NCBI GenBank assembly: GCA_959607825.1
Contig: CAUHNW010000001.1
Span: forward strand, 124,001 to 188,000
Direction of reading: 5' to 3'
Source of the DNA: HGM13006 sp900757695
GTDB taxonomy: Bacteria > Bacillota > Clostridia > Oscillospirales > Oscillospiraceae
DNA: 64,000 nt
This document shows, one piece after another, positions 35,173 to 43,929 of this stretch (positions are counted from its first letter, which is position 1; each line of letters begins with the position of its first letter). A model generated the notes under the pieces. It did no database searches. It was not told where the DNA came from and saw only the letters and a list, made by a program, of their open reading frames with translations. The position numbers were made by a program, and so were the translations under genes.

Positions 35173-35707
35173 AATTATATTCCTCCTTGAGTTTATTCTG
35201 GTCATATATTGTTTTCTGTCCTCTTTCGAGGGCAACCATGCCGGTTCGAGCCGTTTCCAGGATTCCATAGTCATCCAGAAGCCTCAGGATGGCCTTGATC
35301 TTTTCCGCAGCACCGACAACGGCAATGATCAGCGTTGACTGGCCGAAATCTACGATATTTCCCCGGAACACATTGGTGATCTGGATGATATCCTCCCGGG
35401 CATCCCGGGTCTCGGCCTTTACCTTAATGAGCACCAGCTCCCGCTGGATGGATTCCTCCCCCTCCAGCACGTCCACGGAGATCACCAGCAGCAGCTTGCT
35501 GAGCTGGGTGGCAATCTGGTGCACCGTGACTTCATCTACAATGGTCACCACCGAAATACGGGTGGTTCCCTCTCCCAGCCCCGGTCCGGAGCAGATGGAT
35601 TCAATGTTATAGCCCTTTCGGGAAAACAGCCGTGCCACCTGACTGAGCACGCCGGGGGTGTCCTCCACCAGCACAGACAGGGTATAGGCCTTTTTCTCTG
35701 TATTCAT
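35153..35707 (-). CDS. ilvN: Acetolactate synthase small subunit (second copy in operon)
   Basis: A 184-residue regulatory subunit: N-terminal ACT domain (LSVLVEDTPGVLSQVARLFS, then RKGYNIESI) and a C-terminal domain with RTGMVALERG near the end. A tail of about 16 residues after this motif runs into the ilvC ribosome binding site and start, longer than the 161-residue paralogue downstream of ilvB2. It partners the 570-residue large subunit just upstream and would confer feedback control by valine or related amino acids. Confidence 0.94.
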   Translation of the reverse strand: MNTEKKAYTLSVLVEDTPGVLSQVARLFSRKGYNIESICSGPGLGEGTTRISVVTIVDEVTVHQIATQLSKLLLVISVDVLEGEESIQRELVLIKVKAETRDAREDIIQITNVFRGNIVDFGQSTLIIAVVGAAEKIKAILRLLDDYGILETARTGMVALERGQKTIYDQNKLKEEYNYGKNVL

Positions 35708-35719
35708 GGACGCACCTCC

Positions 35720-37432
35720 TTAAATCAGCATAAAGTTAGTGATGGGCTGGCCGCCGCCGACCATGGGCCGTACCATTTCATCGGTATCGATGAGGCAGTC
35801 CACCACATAGCCGTGGCCCCATTCCAGCGCCTCGTGAATGGCCGCCTCCAGTTCTTCTACGCTGGAAACATGGGCGCCCTTGAGGCCATAGGCCTCTGCC
35901 AGCTTGACAAAATCCGGGGCAAAGCCCAGATCCGTCTGAGAAAAGCGCTTTTCATAGATCAGGTTCTGCCACTGACGAACCATGCCAAGGGTACGGTTAT
36001 CAAAGACAAATGTGATCACCGGAATGTCATAGTGGCTCTCGGTGGCCATTTCCTGACCGTTCATCCGGAAGCAGCCGTCACCGGTGATATGGATCACGGT
36101 CTTATCGGGGTTGCCCAGCTTTGCGCCCAGCGCCGCCCCAAGGCCGAAGCCCATGGTGCCGAAGCCGCCGGAGGTCAGGAGCTGACCGGGATAGTCAAAG
36201 TGGAAATGCTGAATGGTCCACATCTGATGCTGACCCACATCCGTTGCAACGATGGTATCCTGCGGCACCATATTGCGGATGGTCTCCAGCACCTGCTGGG
36301 GGGTCAGCTCGCCGGGCTTATCCTGATATTCTGTCCGGGTGGCATAGGAGAATACAAACTCCTTCCACCGGTCATTGTGCTTCTGCTCAACACGCTCATT
36401 GAGCAGCTCCAGCACCCGGCCCGCATCACCGATGATGTGATGATCGGTCTTGACATTCTTATCAATTTCCGCCCGGTCAATGTCGATCTGAACGATCTTC
36501 GCCTGACTGGCAAAGCTCTCCGGATCCAGCGCCACACGATCCGAGAACCGGCAGCCCACTGCAATGAGCAGATCGCAGTTGGCGCAGGCAATATTGGAGG
36601 CCTGCGTGCCGTGCATGCCGATCATGCCGGTGGTCAGGGGATTCCCGCCGGGGAAGCCGCCGCCGCCCATCACCGTAATGGCCACGGGAGAGTCGATTTT
36701 TTCGGCAAACGCCCGGAACTGCTTGTGGGCACGGCCTCTTACCACACCGCCGCCGCAGATCAGCAGGGGCTTTTCCGCCTTGGCGATCATCTCCGCCAGC
36801 TTGTCCACATCCTCATGGTTGGGCTCCGGCGTGCGGATGTCCCAGCCGATGCGATGGGTCAGCGCCTGCAGGCGGCCATGCTTGATGTGTTCCTTCCGCT
36901 CCATGGGCTCATAGTCGATGAGCTCATTGGGGGCAGTGACGTTTTTCAGAAAATCGATGAGCACCGGGCCGGGACGGCCGGTGGCCGCCACCGCAAAGGC
37001 CTCCCGCATAATGTCCGGAATGGTCTGGGGATCCCGCACCAGATAGGTGGCCTTGGTAATGGGCATTGCAATGCCGGTGATATCCACCTCCTGAAAGGCG
37101 TCCTTTCCCAGCAGATTCTCCGTGACGTTGCAGGTGATAAACACCACCGGGGAAGAATCATAGTAGGCCGTTGCAATACCGGTGGTCAGATTGGTGGCAC
37201 CGGGGCCGGAGGTGGCAAAGCATACGCCGACCTTACCGGTAGAGCGGGCATAGCCGTCGGCGGCATGGGCAGCGCCCTGCTCATGGGCCGTGAGAATGTG
37301 CCGGAGCTTTCCCTGATAGTGGTACAGCTCATCGTAAATATTCAGGATGGTGCCGCCGGGATAGCCGAAGATGGTATCCACCCCCTGCTCCAGCAGGCAC
37401 TCCAGGATCGCTGTTGTGGCTTTAACCTTCAT
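35720..37432 (-). CDS. ilvB: Acetolactate synthase large subunit (second copy in operon)
   Basis: A 570-residue TPP/FAD enzyme condensing pyruvate with pyruvate or 2-ketobutyrate. Visible are FGYPGGTILNIYDEL, the catalytic glutamate in LTAHEQGAAHAADGYAR, ATSGPGATNLTTGIA, an FAD-region GCRFSDRVA close to the consensus, and the TPP motif GDGCFRMNGQEM...DNRTLGMVRQW. It is the more canonical of the two large subunits here. GAGGAGG precedes the start. It is followed after 12 bases by its small subunit. Confidence 0.95.
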   Translation of the reverse strand: MKVKATTAILECLLEQGVDTIFGYPGGTILNIYDELYHYQGKLRHILTAHEQGAAHAADGYARSTGKVGVCFATSGPGATNLTTGIATAYYDSSPVVFITCNVTENLLGKDAFQEVDITGIAMPITKATYLVRDPQTIPDIMREAFAVAATGRPGPVLIDFLKNVTAPNELIDYEPMERKEHIKHGRLQALTHRIGWDIRTPEPNHEDVDKLAEMIAKAEKPLLICGGGVVRGRAHKQFRAFAEKIDSPVAITVMGGGGFPGGNPLTTGMIGMHGTQASNIACANCDLLIAVGCRFSDRVALDPESFASQAKIVQIDIDRAEIDKNVKTDHHIIGDAGRVLELLNERVEQKHNDRWKEFVFSYATRTEYQDKPGELTPQQVLETIRNMVPQDTIVATDVGQHQMWTIQHFHFDYPGQLLTSGGFGTMGFGLGAALGAKLGNPDKTVIHITGDGCFRMNGQEMATESHYDIPVITFVFDNRTLGMVRQWQNLIYEKRFSQTDLGFAPDFVKLAEAYGLKGAHVSSVEELEAAIHEALEWGHGYVVDCLIDTDEMVRPMVGGGQPITNFMLI

Positions 37433-37444
37433 TGGTCAACCTCC

Positions 37445-37930
37445 TCAAATCTTTCCGCTTCCCTTCTGGACGGCAATGAGCCCGGTTCGGGCCACCTCCA
37501 GAATGGAGAAGGGACGCAGCAGGCTCTGGAACAATTCCAGCCGCTCGGTGGTATCGCTGAGCTCCAGTGTCATGGAGGTTGCCGATACATCGGCAATCTT
37601 TGCCCCCATGATCTGGCACAGATTCATAATGTCAACTCTGGTCTTTGTGGTGCAGGAGACCTTTACGATCATCAGCTCCCGGCCAATGAGCCGGTCTTCA
37701 TCCAGCGTCCGCACCTTAATGACGTCCACCAGCTTGTTGAGCTGCTTTTCCACCTGCTCCACCACGCTGTTTCCGCTGTCCACAATAATCGTGATTCGGG
37801 AAATGCTGGGGTCATCGGTGACACCCACTGCCAGAGATTCAATATTAAACGCTCTTCTGGAGAACAGGCCGGTAATCTTGTTGAGCACGCCTGCCTGATT
37901 CTCTACCAGAACAGAAATTGTCTGCTTCAT
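37445..37930 (-). CDS. ilvN: Acetolactate synthase small subunit (first copy in operon)
   Basis: A 161-residue ACT-domain regulatory subunit (ISVLVENQAGVLNKITGLFS, then RRAFNIESLAVG; C-terminal RTGLIAVQKG). The ATG at 37930 is preferred because GGGAGG lies nine bases before it; the ATG at 37939 abuts the site. It pairs with the 538-residue large subunit upstream. Two different small subunits in one transcript imply two isoenzymes or mixed assemblies. Confidence 0.93.
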   Translation of the reverse strand: MKQTISVLVENQAGVLNKITGLFSRRAFNIESLAVGVTDDPSISRITIIVDSGNSVVEQVEKQLNKLVDVIKVRTLDEDRLIGRELMIVKVSCTTKTRVDIMNLCQIMGAKIADVSATSMTLELSDTTERLELFQSLLRPFSILEVARTGLIAVQKGSGKI

Positions 37931-37945
37931 ACTGCCCATCCTCCC

Positions 37946-39562
37946 TTAGTCGCTGGTCTTTGCATCGGGATCCACATGGCACACCATAATATAGGGGCCG
38001 TCGCAGTGCAGCATCTCCCTGAGCTTTTCCTCAATCTCGCTGTCCTGCCGAATCTCGCCGTATCGGATGCCATAGGCCTCTGCCAGCTTGGAGAAGTCCG
38101 GAGAATGATCCAGCGCCACTCCAAAGGGGCCGCTGTAGGCGCTGTGCTGGATCTCGTTCACCAGTCCCAGCACGCTGTTCTCCATCATCACCAGCTTCAC
38201 ATTTGCGTCAAGGTTCCGCAATGTGCTGAGCTCATTCTCAAACATCTGGAAGCTGCCGTCGCCGCAGACCACTACCGTCTGCTTTTCAGGTGCCGCCACC
38301 TTGGCGCCCAGCGCTGCCGGCAGGGAATAGCCCATGGTGCCAAGGCCGCCGGTGGTCAGGAACCGGCCATGCTTGATGGTCATGTGCTTGCAGGTCCAGA
38401 TCTGGTTCTGCCCCACGTCCACACAGCAGACGGCGTCATCGTCCATGAGATGGCCCAGCGTGCGGATCACCCGTGCGGGATGGGCATAGCCCTCCCGGCT
38501 GGGAAGCTCCCGCACCAGCTCTGCCTTCCGGCTCTCCCGCAGCGCCTCAATGTCCTGAGTCTGTGCGGTGGTGTCCAGCTCCATCAGCTGGAGCAGTACC
38601 TGCTTCACGTCCCCCACCACGGGGATGGTGGTATCCACGTTCTTACCGATCTCCGCCGGATCCACATCGATATGAATGGTCTTCATGCGGCGGCCGATCT
38701 CCAAGGGCTGGAGGATGGCACGGTTGGCCACCCGGGCGCCCACCAGAATCAGCAGATCGGAATGCGCCAGCGTCTTGTTGGCGGTGGCTGTTCCGAAGGA
38801 GCCGATCATGCCCATATACAGGGGATGCTCCGTGGGGACGATGCCAAGACCCATCATGGTATTGACAATGGGAATCTGGCTCCGCTCCGCAAATTCCAGT
38901 GCTTCCTTCTGAGCTCCGGCGCTGATGACACCGCCGCCCAGACAGAGCACCGGCTTTTTCGCATGGCGAATGGCATCGGCTGCCCGCTGGATCTGCTTGA
39001 TGTTGCCCTTTACCGAGGGCTTATAGCCCCGGATCTCCACGGTTTCGGGATAGACAGGCTCAAACTTTGCCTTCTGCACATCAATGGGAATATCAATGAG
39101 TACCGGCCCGGGCCGACCGGTGGAGGCAATGTGGAATGCCTCCTTTACAATTCTGGGGATGCTCTTGACATCCTTCACCAGATAGCTGTGCTTGATAAAG
39201 GGCGCTACAGCACCGGTAATGTCCACCTCTTGGAAAATATCCCGGCCCAGCAGGTAGCTTTCCACCTGCCCGGTAATGGCCACCATGGGAATGGAGTCCA
39301 TATATGCGGTGGCAATGCCGGTAATGAGGTTTGTTGCCCCCGGGCCGGAGGTGACCATGCATACGCCCACCTTGCCGCTGATGCGGGAATAGCCGGAGGC
39401 CATATGTCCCGCATTCTGCTCTGTCCGTACCAGTGTATAGTGAATATCCGAGTGCTTCAGGGCATCTGCCGCGGGGCAGATGGTCGCCCCTGCATAGCCG
39501 AAGATCTCCGTTACGTTTTCCCGCTTTAAGCTTTCGATCAAAGCCTCTGCGCCAGTTGTCAT
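37946..39562 (-). CDS. ilvB: Acetolactate synthase large subunit (first copy in operon)
   Basis: A 538-residue TPP-dependent large subunit, the promoter-proximal gene of the ilv operon. It has the catalytic glutamate in RTEQNAGHMASGYSR, SGPGATNLITGIA, and the TPP motif GDGSFQMFENEL with MMENSVLG. The FAD-contact segment that usually reads GARF-DR is GARVANRAI here, and the protein is about 30 residues shorter than its neighbour, so cofactor or substrate handling may differ. AAGGGG precedes the ATG about eight bases away. Confidence 0.92.
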   Translation of the reverse strand: MTTGAEALIESLKRENVTEIFGYAGATICPAADALKHSDIHYTLVRTEQNAGHMASGYSRISGKVGVCMVTSGPGATNLITGIATAYMDSIPMVAITGQVESYLLGRDIFQEVDITGAVAPFIKHSYLVKDVKSIPRIVKEAFHIASTGRPGPVLIDIPIDVQKAKFEPVYPETVEIRGYKPSVKGNIKQIQRAADAIRHAKKPVLCLGGGVISAGAQKEALEFAERSQIPIVNTMMGLGIVPTEHPLYMGMIGSFGTATANKTLAHSDLLILVGARVANRAILQPLEIGRRMKTIHIDVDPAEIGKNVDTTIPVVGDVKQVLLQLMELDTTAQTQDIEALRESRKAELVRELPSREGYAHPARVIRTLGHLMDDDAVCCVDVGQNQIWTCKHMTIKHGRFLTTGGLGTMGYSLPAALGAKVAAPEKQTVVVCGDGSFQMFENELSTLRNLDANVKLVMMENSVLGLVNEIQHSAYSGPFGVALDHSPDFSKLAEAYGIRYGEIRQDSEIEEKLREMLHCDGPYIMVCHVDPDAKTSD

Positions 39563-39579
39563 TGCATCTCGCCCCTTTG

Positions 39580-39845
39580 CTGCATATAAAAAAATACAGC
39601 CTCATCCCATTTTCATAGGACGAAGCTGACTCCGCGTTACCACCTAAATTCCCGGCATGTCCGGGCCCTCAGTTCCACATATGTATGGAATTTCCCTTTA
39701 ACGGAGGAATCCGCCGCCGCCTACTCCGGCACAAGCCGTTTCAGTGCAGAGCTCCAAGGTGAGTTTCCCTGAATTCTTAGCAGGCGCTCACACCAGCCGC
39801 GCCCTCTCTGAGCCATTGGGACTCAGGTACTAATCCTTTTCATTG
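39580..39845 (-). promoter_or_regulatory. T-box riboswitch leader of the ilv operon
   Basis: Read on the minus strand, the leader holds Stem I elements (AATGAAAAGGATTAGTA, AGAGAGGG, GGCTGGTGTGAGCG), a specifier region GGGAAACTCACCTTGGAGC, and the T-box AGGTGGTAACGCGG (complement of about 39633-39646), which pairs with uncharged tRNA. A full terminator hairpin follows (39597-39628) with a seven-T run. The likely specifier is CTC (leucine), by position in the loop; this is less sure than the T-box itself. It would raise ilv expression on leucine starvation. Confidence 0.93.
39597..39628 (-). terminator. T-box terminator hairpin
   Basis: A 14-bp stem with G-U pairs (CAGCTTCGTCCTAT/ATGGGATGAGGCTG on the minus strand), loop GAAA, then TATTTTTTT. 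It competes with the T-box antiterminator. Confidence 0.9.
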
Positions 39846-39867
39846 CCTGTTTCGATTAATTTTCTCT

Positions 39868-39896
39868 ATGATACAAAAGCCGTTTCCATTTGTCAA
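39868..39896 (-). promoter_or_regulatory. Promoter of the ilv operon
   Basis: Minus-strand TTGACA (39891-39896) and TATCAT (39868-39873) with a 17-base spacer, about 20 bases before the T-box Stem I. Confidence 0.75.
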
Positions 39897-39947
39897 TGGC
39901 ATTTTCGTGGTTTCGGTCATTTTTAGCATTCTGCCTTTTTTTCTCGG

Positions 39948-40919
39948 ATGCTTTTGCAGTTTTTTTGGCATTTTGCAGCCGCCCTGAACCTGATCCGAAC
40001 ACTGCGGGAAAAAGGCCATGAGGTTCGTGTGGTCTGCCCGGATGCGGATCGTGCCGGCGAGCCGGGCTATTATATCGTTCCGAAATACGACTTTCATATA
40101 TTTAATGAGTATGTGGAGAAAAACGGCGTAGCCCCCGCCAAGCTGGACACCCGTGTGCCGGAGGCGGCCATCCACGATGTGGACGTGATCCATGTAATGA
40201 TTCCCTTTGCGCTGGGGAAGGCTGCGGCCCACTATGCCCATGACCATGGCATTGCCCTGACTGCAGGCTTCCATTGTCAGGCCGAGAATATCACCAACCA
40301 TATTTCCCTGCAAAACAGTCCCAAGGCCAACACTGCCGTATACCATATACTATATGATCGGCTCTACCGCTACTGCGACTGCATCCACTACCCCACCCAG
40401 TTCATCAAGGATACCTTTGAGGCCATTGTCGGCCCCACCAATGGCCGGGTGATCTCCAATCCCGATGCTGTGAGTCTCCCTTTTCTTCAGGCCCTTGTGA
40501 CCATGCTGGGGGTCATCCCGATCCCCAACAAGTTTTCGGGTATGCGGCAGTTTCTTTCCTCCGTGCAGCAGCGCTATCGGGAGAATAACGTCATTGCCAT
40601 CTTCCCCGAGGCTCACATCTGGCCCTTTTATACCGGCATCCGCCCGTTCTCGGATACCTCCTTCCGGTATCCGGAAAAGCTGGGTGCTCCCGTGGTGGCC
40701 ATGGTCACCACCTATCGCCGGCGCAGGGGGCTTGGGCGGCTGCTTCGCCGGCCGGGCATGACCATTACCTTGTCCGAGCCCTTCTATCCCGATGCCGCAC
40801 TCTCTGCCCGGGAGGCCCAGCAGAAGCTCCGGGATCAGGTCTATCACTTTATGGTCTCCGTGGCATCCTCCCATGAAAACATCTGCTATTTTGACTATCA
40901 GCCCGCCCCGCAGGAATGA
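39948..40919 (+). pseudogene. Chimeric remnant: glycosyltransferase fragment fused to acyltransferase fragment
   Basis: A 323-codon open frame whose first half (to about residue 170) looks like the acceptor half of a GT4 glycosyltransferase without its usual N-terminus (ALNLIRTLREKGHEVRVV, then VDVIHVMIPFALGKAA, CDCIHYPTQFIKDTFE). From about residue 173 (PDAVSLPFLQALVTMLGV) it changes to a PlsC-like acyltransferase lacking the N-terminal HX4D region but keeping IFPEAHIWPFYTGIRPF. Neither half is complete, there is no ribosome binding site before the ATG, and the frame stays open across the junction. I read it as two deletions leaving an in-frame fusion; whether it is expressed is unknown. Confidence 0.65.
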
Positions 40920-40969
40920 GTCCCGGGAATTTATCCTTTTTTACGGAAGAAAAATAATCTAATTTTTGC

Positions 40970-40997
40970 TTTACAAATCAGAATTTCGTGGTATAAT
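40970..40997 (+). promoter_or_regulatory. Promoter of rpsO-pnp
   Basis: TTTACA (40970-40975) and TATAAT (40992-40997), 16-base spacer. The leader of about 100 bases that follows is GC-rich and can fold (CCGCG-type stems), as expected for S15 autoregulation. Confidence 0.7.
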
Positions 40998-41105
40998 TCT
41001 AACGGTATGCCCTATTGCCCAGTACCGGGGTATCAGCCGCGTCGCGCGGTGTTCACCCGCCCGGCACTTAGCTTTGGGGTAAAATATTGAAAGGTGGAAT
41101 TTATT

Positions 41106-41372
41106 ATGATCCGCAAAGAAGTAAAAGATCAGGTCATCGCCCAGTACGCTACCCATGAGGGCGACACCGGTTCCCCCGAGGTACAGATTGCTGTCCTCAC
41201 CTACCGCATCAACGAGCTCACCGAGCATCTGCGTACCCACATCCATGACGATCACAGCCGCCGTGGCCTGCTGAAGATGGTTGGTAAGCGCCGCAACCTG
41301 CTGGACTATCTGGCAAAGAAGGACATCAACCGTTACCGTGCCCTGATCGCTAAGCTGGGCCTGCGTAAGTAA
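41106..41372 (+). CDS. rpsO: 30S ribosomal protein S15
   Basis: An 88-residue primary 16S rRNA-binding protein. The signature HDDHSRRGLLKMVGKRRNLLDYL is fully present, split here as HDDHSRRGLLKMVGKRR then NLLDYL, and the N-terminus is MIRKEVKDQ. The ATG at 41106 has AAGGTGG upstream; a GTG four codons earlier is not needed. It lies upstream of pnp, the classic bacterial arrangement. Confidence 0.98.
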   Translation: MIRKEVKDQVIAQYATHEGDTGSPEVQIAVLTYRINELTEHLRTHIHDDHSRRGLLKMVGKRRNLLDYLAKKDINRYRALIAKLGLRK

Positions 41373-41413
41373 GCTGCTGTTCCGTCCGGCGAGCTTGGTC
41401 CCATAATGCGTCA

Positions 41414-41445
41414 AAAGGGCGGCTCATTGATTTGAGCCGCCCTTT
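41414..41445 (+). terminator. Hairpin between rpsO and pnp
   Basis: A perfect 13-bp stem (AAAGGGCGGCTCA/TGAGCCGCCCTTT) with a 6-base loop and no T run afterwards. It may be a partial terminator or an RNase processing site, as known between rpsO and pnp elsewhere. Confidence 0.65.
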
Positions 41446-41582
41446 CAAGACCGTCATCACCGTCATCCATCTGTGGTGCAGGATCAGTTTTAGCAGTTGA
41501 AAGAGTGTCCGGCCTTTCCGGCTGCTGTTTCAAGTGCTAAACTTCCTGTACTGCAATCCACAAAAATACAGGAGGTATTATA

Positions 41583-43703
41583 ATGGTAACTAAGAAAGAA
41601 TTCCCCAACCGCCATGTGTTCCAGACCGAAATTGGCGGCCGTCCCTTCACCGTCATCACCGGTCAGGTAGCTGAGCTGTGCAACGGCGAATGCATCTGCC
41701 GCTACGGCGACACCGTCGTGCTCACCACCGTGGTGGCTTCCTCTGCCCCCAAGTCCGGCATTGACTACTTCCCTCTGACCATTGATTTTGAAGAGCGGAT
41801 GTACGCTGTGGGCCGTATCCCCGGCGCTTATCTCCGCCGTGAGGGCCGTCCCTCCGAGCGAGGCGTACTGGTAAGCCGCCTCATCGACCGCCCCATGCGT
41901 CCCTTCTTCGACGATGACCTGCGCAACGATGTCGTTGTCACCTGCACCGCACTGTCCAACGACAAGGACAACTCCATTGAGGTTGTCGCTTCTCTGGGCG
42001 CTTTCATTGCCACCGCTTACTCCGATGTACCGTGGAACGGCCCCATGGCTACCACTCAGGTTGCCTATGTAGACGGCGAGTACGTGGTAAACCCCAGCTA
42101 CGATCAGCATCAGCGTGCCGAGATGTTCGTCACCATCGCCTCCACCGCCGAAAAGGTGGTTATGATCGAGACCGAGGCCAAGGAAATCCCCGAGGATATC
42201 CTGCTGGGCGGCATTAAGCTGGCTCATGAGACCAACCAGCAGATCGTTGCCTTCATCAACGAGATCGTTGCCGAGATCGGCAAGCCCAAGTTCTCCTTCG
42301 AGAAGGCCGCTGTCAACTATGACCTGCTGAACGACCTGATGGAGTACGGTCTGCCCCAGATCGAGTATGCGCTGGACACCGATGACAAGAATGTCCGGGA
42401 AGAGCGTCTTGCTGCCATCCGTCTGGACTTCGCCGAGAAGTTCAAGGACAAGTATGAGGACTACGACCAGCACATTGAGGTCTGCCTCTACAAGATGCAG
42501 AAGAAGGTCGTGAAGAAGTGGCTCATGGCCGGCAAGCGTGTGGATGGCCGCCGCACCGACGAGATCCGTCCTCTGGCTGCCGAGGTAGGCGTTCTGCCCA
42601 GAGTCCATGGCTCCGGCCTGTTCACCCGTGGTCAGACTCAGGTTCTGTCTGTCTGCACCCTTGCTTCTCTTTCCATGATGCAGAAGCTGGATACCATCTT
42701 CCCCGAGGAATCCAAGCGCTGGATGCATCACTATAATATGCCCGCATTCTCCACCGGCGAGGCACGGGGCAGCCGCTCCACCTCCCGCCGTGAGTATGGT
42801 CATGGTGCGCTGGTCGAGAAGGCTCTGGCGCCTGTGCTCCCCTCCGTGGAGGAGTTCCCCTATGCCATTCGTGTTGTCTCTGACGTGCTGTCCTCCAACG
42901 GCTCCACCTCTCAGGGCTCCATCTGCGGCACCACGCTGGCGCTCATGGATGCCGGTGTTCCCATCAAGCGGCCTGTGGCCGGTATCTCCTGCGGTCTGAT
43001 CTCCGAGGGTGACAAGTTCCGCACCTTCATCGATATTCAGGGTGTTGAGGACTTCCACGGTGAGATGGACTTCAAGGTTGCCGGTACCGTAAAGGGCGTC
43101 ACCGCCATTCAGATGGACCTCAAGAACGATGGTCTCACCATGGAGATCATTGAGGACGCTCTGGAGAACTGCCGCAAGGCCCGTCTGGAGATTCTGGATC
43201 AGATCATGCTGCCCTGCATCGCTGAGCCTCGGAAGGAAGTCAGCGAGTATGCACCCAAGATGATCTCCATGAAGATCCCCGTGGAGAAGATCCGTGAGGT
43301 CATCGGCTCCGGCGGAAAGACCATCCAGAAGATCACTGCCGAGACCGGCGCCAAGATCGACATCGATGATGACGGCTCCATCTTCATCTCCGCAGTGGAC
43401 GCTTCCTCCTGCAAGGCTGCCAAGGCCGCCATTGACAACATCTGCTTCGTTCCCGAGGTAGGCAAGCTGTACTACGGCAAGGTCGTCCGCATCATCCCCA
43501 TCGGCGCTTTTGTGGAGCTGGTACCCGGTAAGGACGGCATGATCCACATCTCCAAGCTGGAGAACCACCGTGTGGAAAAGGTCGAGGACGTGCTGAATGT
43601 TGGCGATATGACTTGGGTCAAGGTCACCGACATCGACGAAAAGGGCCGTGTGAACCTCTCCCGGAGAGACGCTCTGAAGGAAATGGCAAAGAACAAGCAG
43701 TAA
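41583..43703 (+). CDS. pnp: Polynucleotide phosphorylase
   Basis: A 3'-5' phosphorolytic exoribonuclease. The 706-residue protein has the usual order: RNase PH domain 1 with VLTTVVAS and YLRREGRPSERGVL, an all-helical linker, RNase PH domain 2 with RVHGSGLFTRGQTQVLS and GTTLALMDAGVPI, a KH domain (VIGSGGKTIQKITAETGAKI) and a C-terminal S1 domain (YYGKVVRIIPIGAFVEL). AGGAGG precedes the ATG. Its codon use is visibly biased (many GGT, CGT, AAG), as for a highly expressed gene. Confidence 0.98.
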   Translation: MVTKKEFPNRHVFQTEIGGRPFTVITGQVAELCNGECICRYGDTVVLTTVVASSAPKSGIDYFPLTIDFEERMYAVGRIPGAYLRREGRPSERGVLVSRLIDRPMRPFFDDDLRNDVVVTCTALSNDKDNSIEVVASLGAFIATAYSDVPWNGPMATTQVAYVDGEYVVNPSYDQHQRAEMFVTIASTAEKVVMIETEAKEIPEDILLGGIKLAHETNQQIVAFINEIVAEIGKPKFSFEKAAVNYDLLNDLMEYGLPQIEYALDTDDKNVREERLAAIRLDFAEKFKDKYEDYDQHIEVCLYKMQKKVVKKWLMAGKRVDGRRTDEIRPLAAEVGVLPRVHGSGLFTRGQTQVLSVCTLASLSMMQKLDTIFPEESKRWMHHYNMPAFSTGEARGSRSTSRREYGHGALVEKALAPVLPSVEEFPYAIRVVSDVLSSNGSTSQGSICGTTLALMDAGVPIKRPVAGISCGLISEGDKFRTFIDIQGVEDFHGEMDFKVAGTVKGVTAIQMDLKNDGLTMEIIEDALENCRKARLEILDQIMLPCIAEPRKEVSEYAPKMISMKIPVEKIREVIGSGGKTIQKITAETGAKIDIDDDGSIFISAVDASSCKAAKAAIDNICFVPEVGKLYYGKVVRIIPIGAFVELVPGKDGMIHISKLENHRVEKVEDVLNVGDMTWVKVTDIDEKGRVNLSRRDALKEMAKNKQ

Positions 43704-43719
43704 TTTCCGATTTATATTG

Positions 43720-43753
43720 TGGACTGCCGCTCAGTGCGGCAGTCCATTTTTTT
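43720..43753 (+). terminator. Terminator of pnp
   Basis: An 11-bp stem TGGACTGCCGC/GCGGCAGTCCA, loop TCAGT, then seven T. Confidence 0.93.
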
Positions 43754-43857
43754 GCGTTTCTATGTCGATCGTTGGAGCCGCAAAAGCTAAGGTTTTCCCT
43801 GCAAATGGACGACAGCAGCGGCACACAGCTTTTTCTCACATTCTTCCCATTTTCCCC

Positions 43858-43886
43858 TTGCAATTTTCAGCGAAAAGTGTCATAAT
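43858..43886 (+). promoter_or_regulatory. Promoter of the mgtE leader
   Basis: TTGCAA (43858-43863) and CATAAT (43881-43886) with a 17-base spacer. Confidence 0.55.
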
Positions 43887-43929
43887 AGTTTGGCTCAAAA
43901 GAGCAGACTTTTATTGTGAGGTGAACACC

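Larger units (their letters stand above)
39563..39947 (-). other. Intergenic leader region upstream of the ilv operon
   Basis: Nearly all of this 385-bp stretch is the ilv promoter and T-box leader. The remaining 50 bases (39897-39947) before the plus-strand chimeric ORF show no ribosome binding site or promoter for that ORF. Confidence 0.7.

Noticed and set aside
35519..39529. A 1336-codon plus-strand open frame opposite the ilv genes
   Set aside because: It is antisense to four well-supported genes, is rich in His, Gly, Gln and Leu as expected for a shadow frame in GC-rich DNA, and has no family motif.
41490..43568. A 692-codon minus-strand open frame opposite pnp
   Set aside because: Shadow of pnp; the codon bias of pnp opens the antisense frame.
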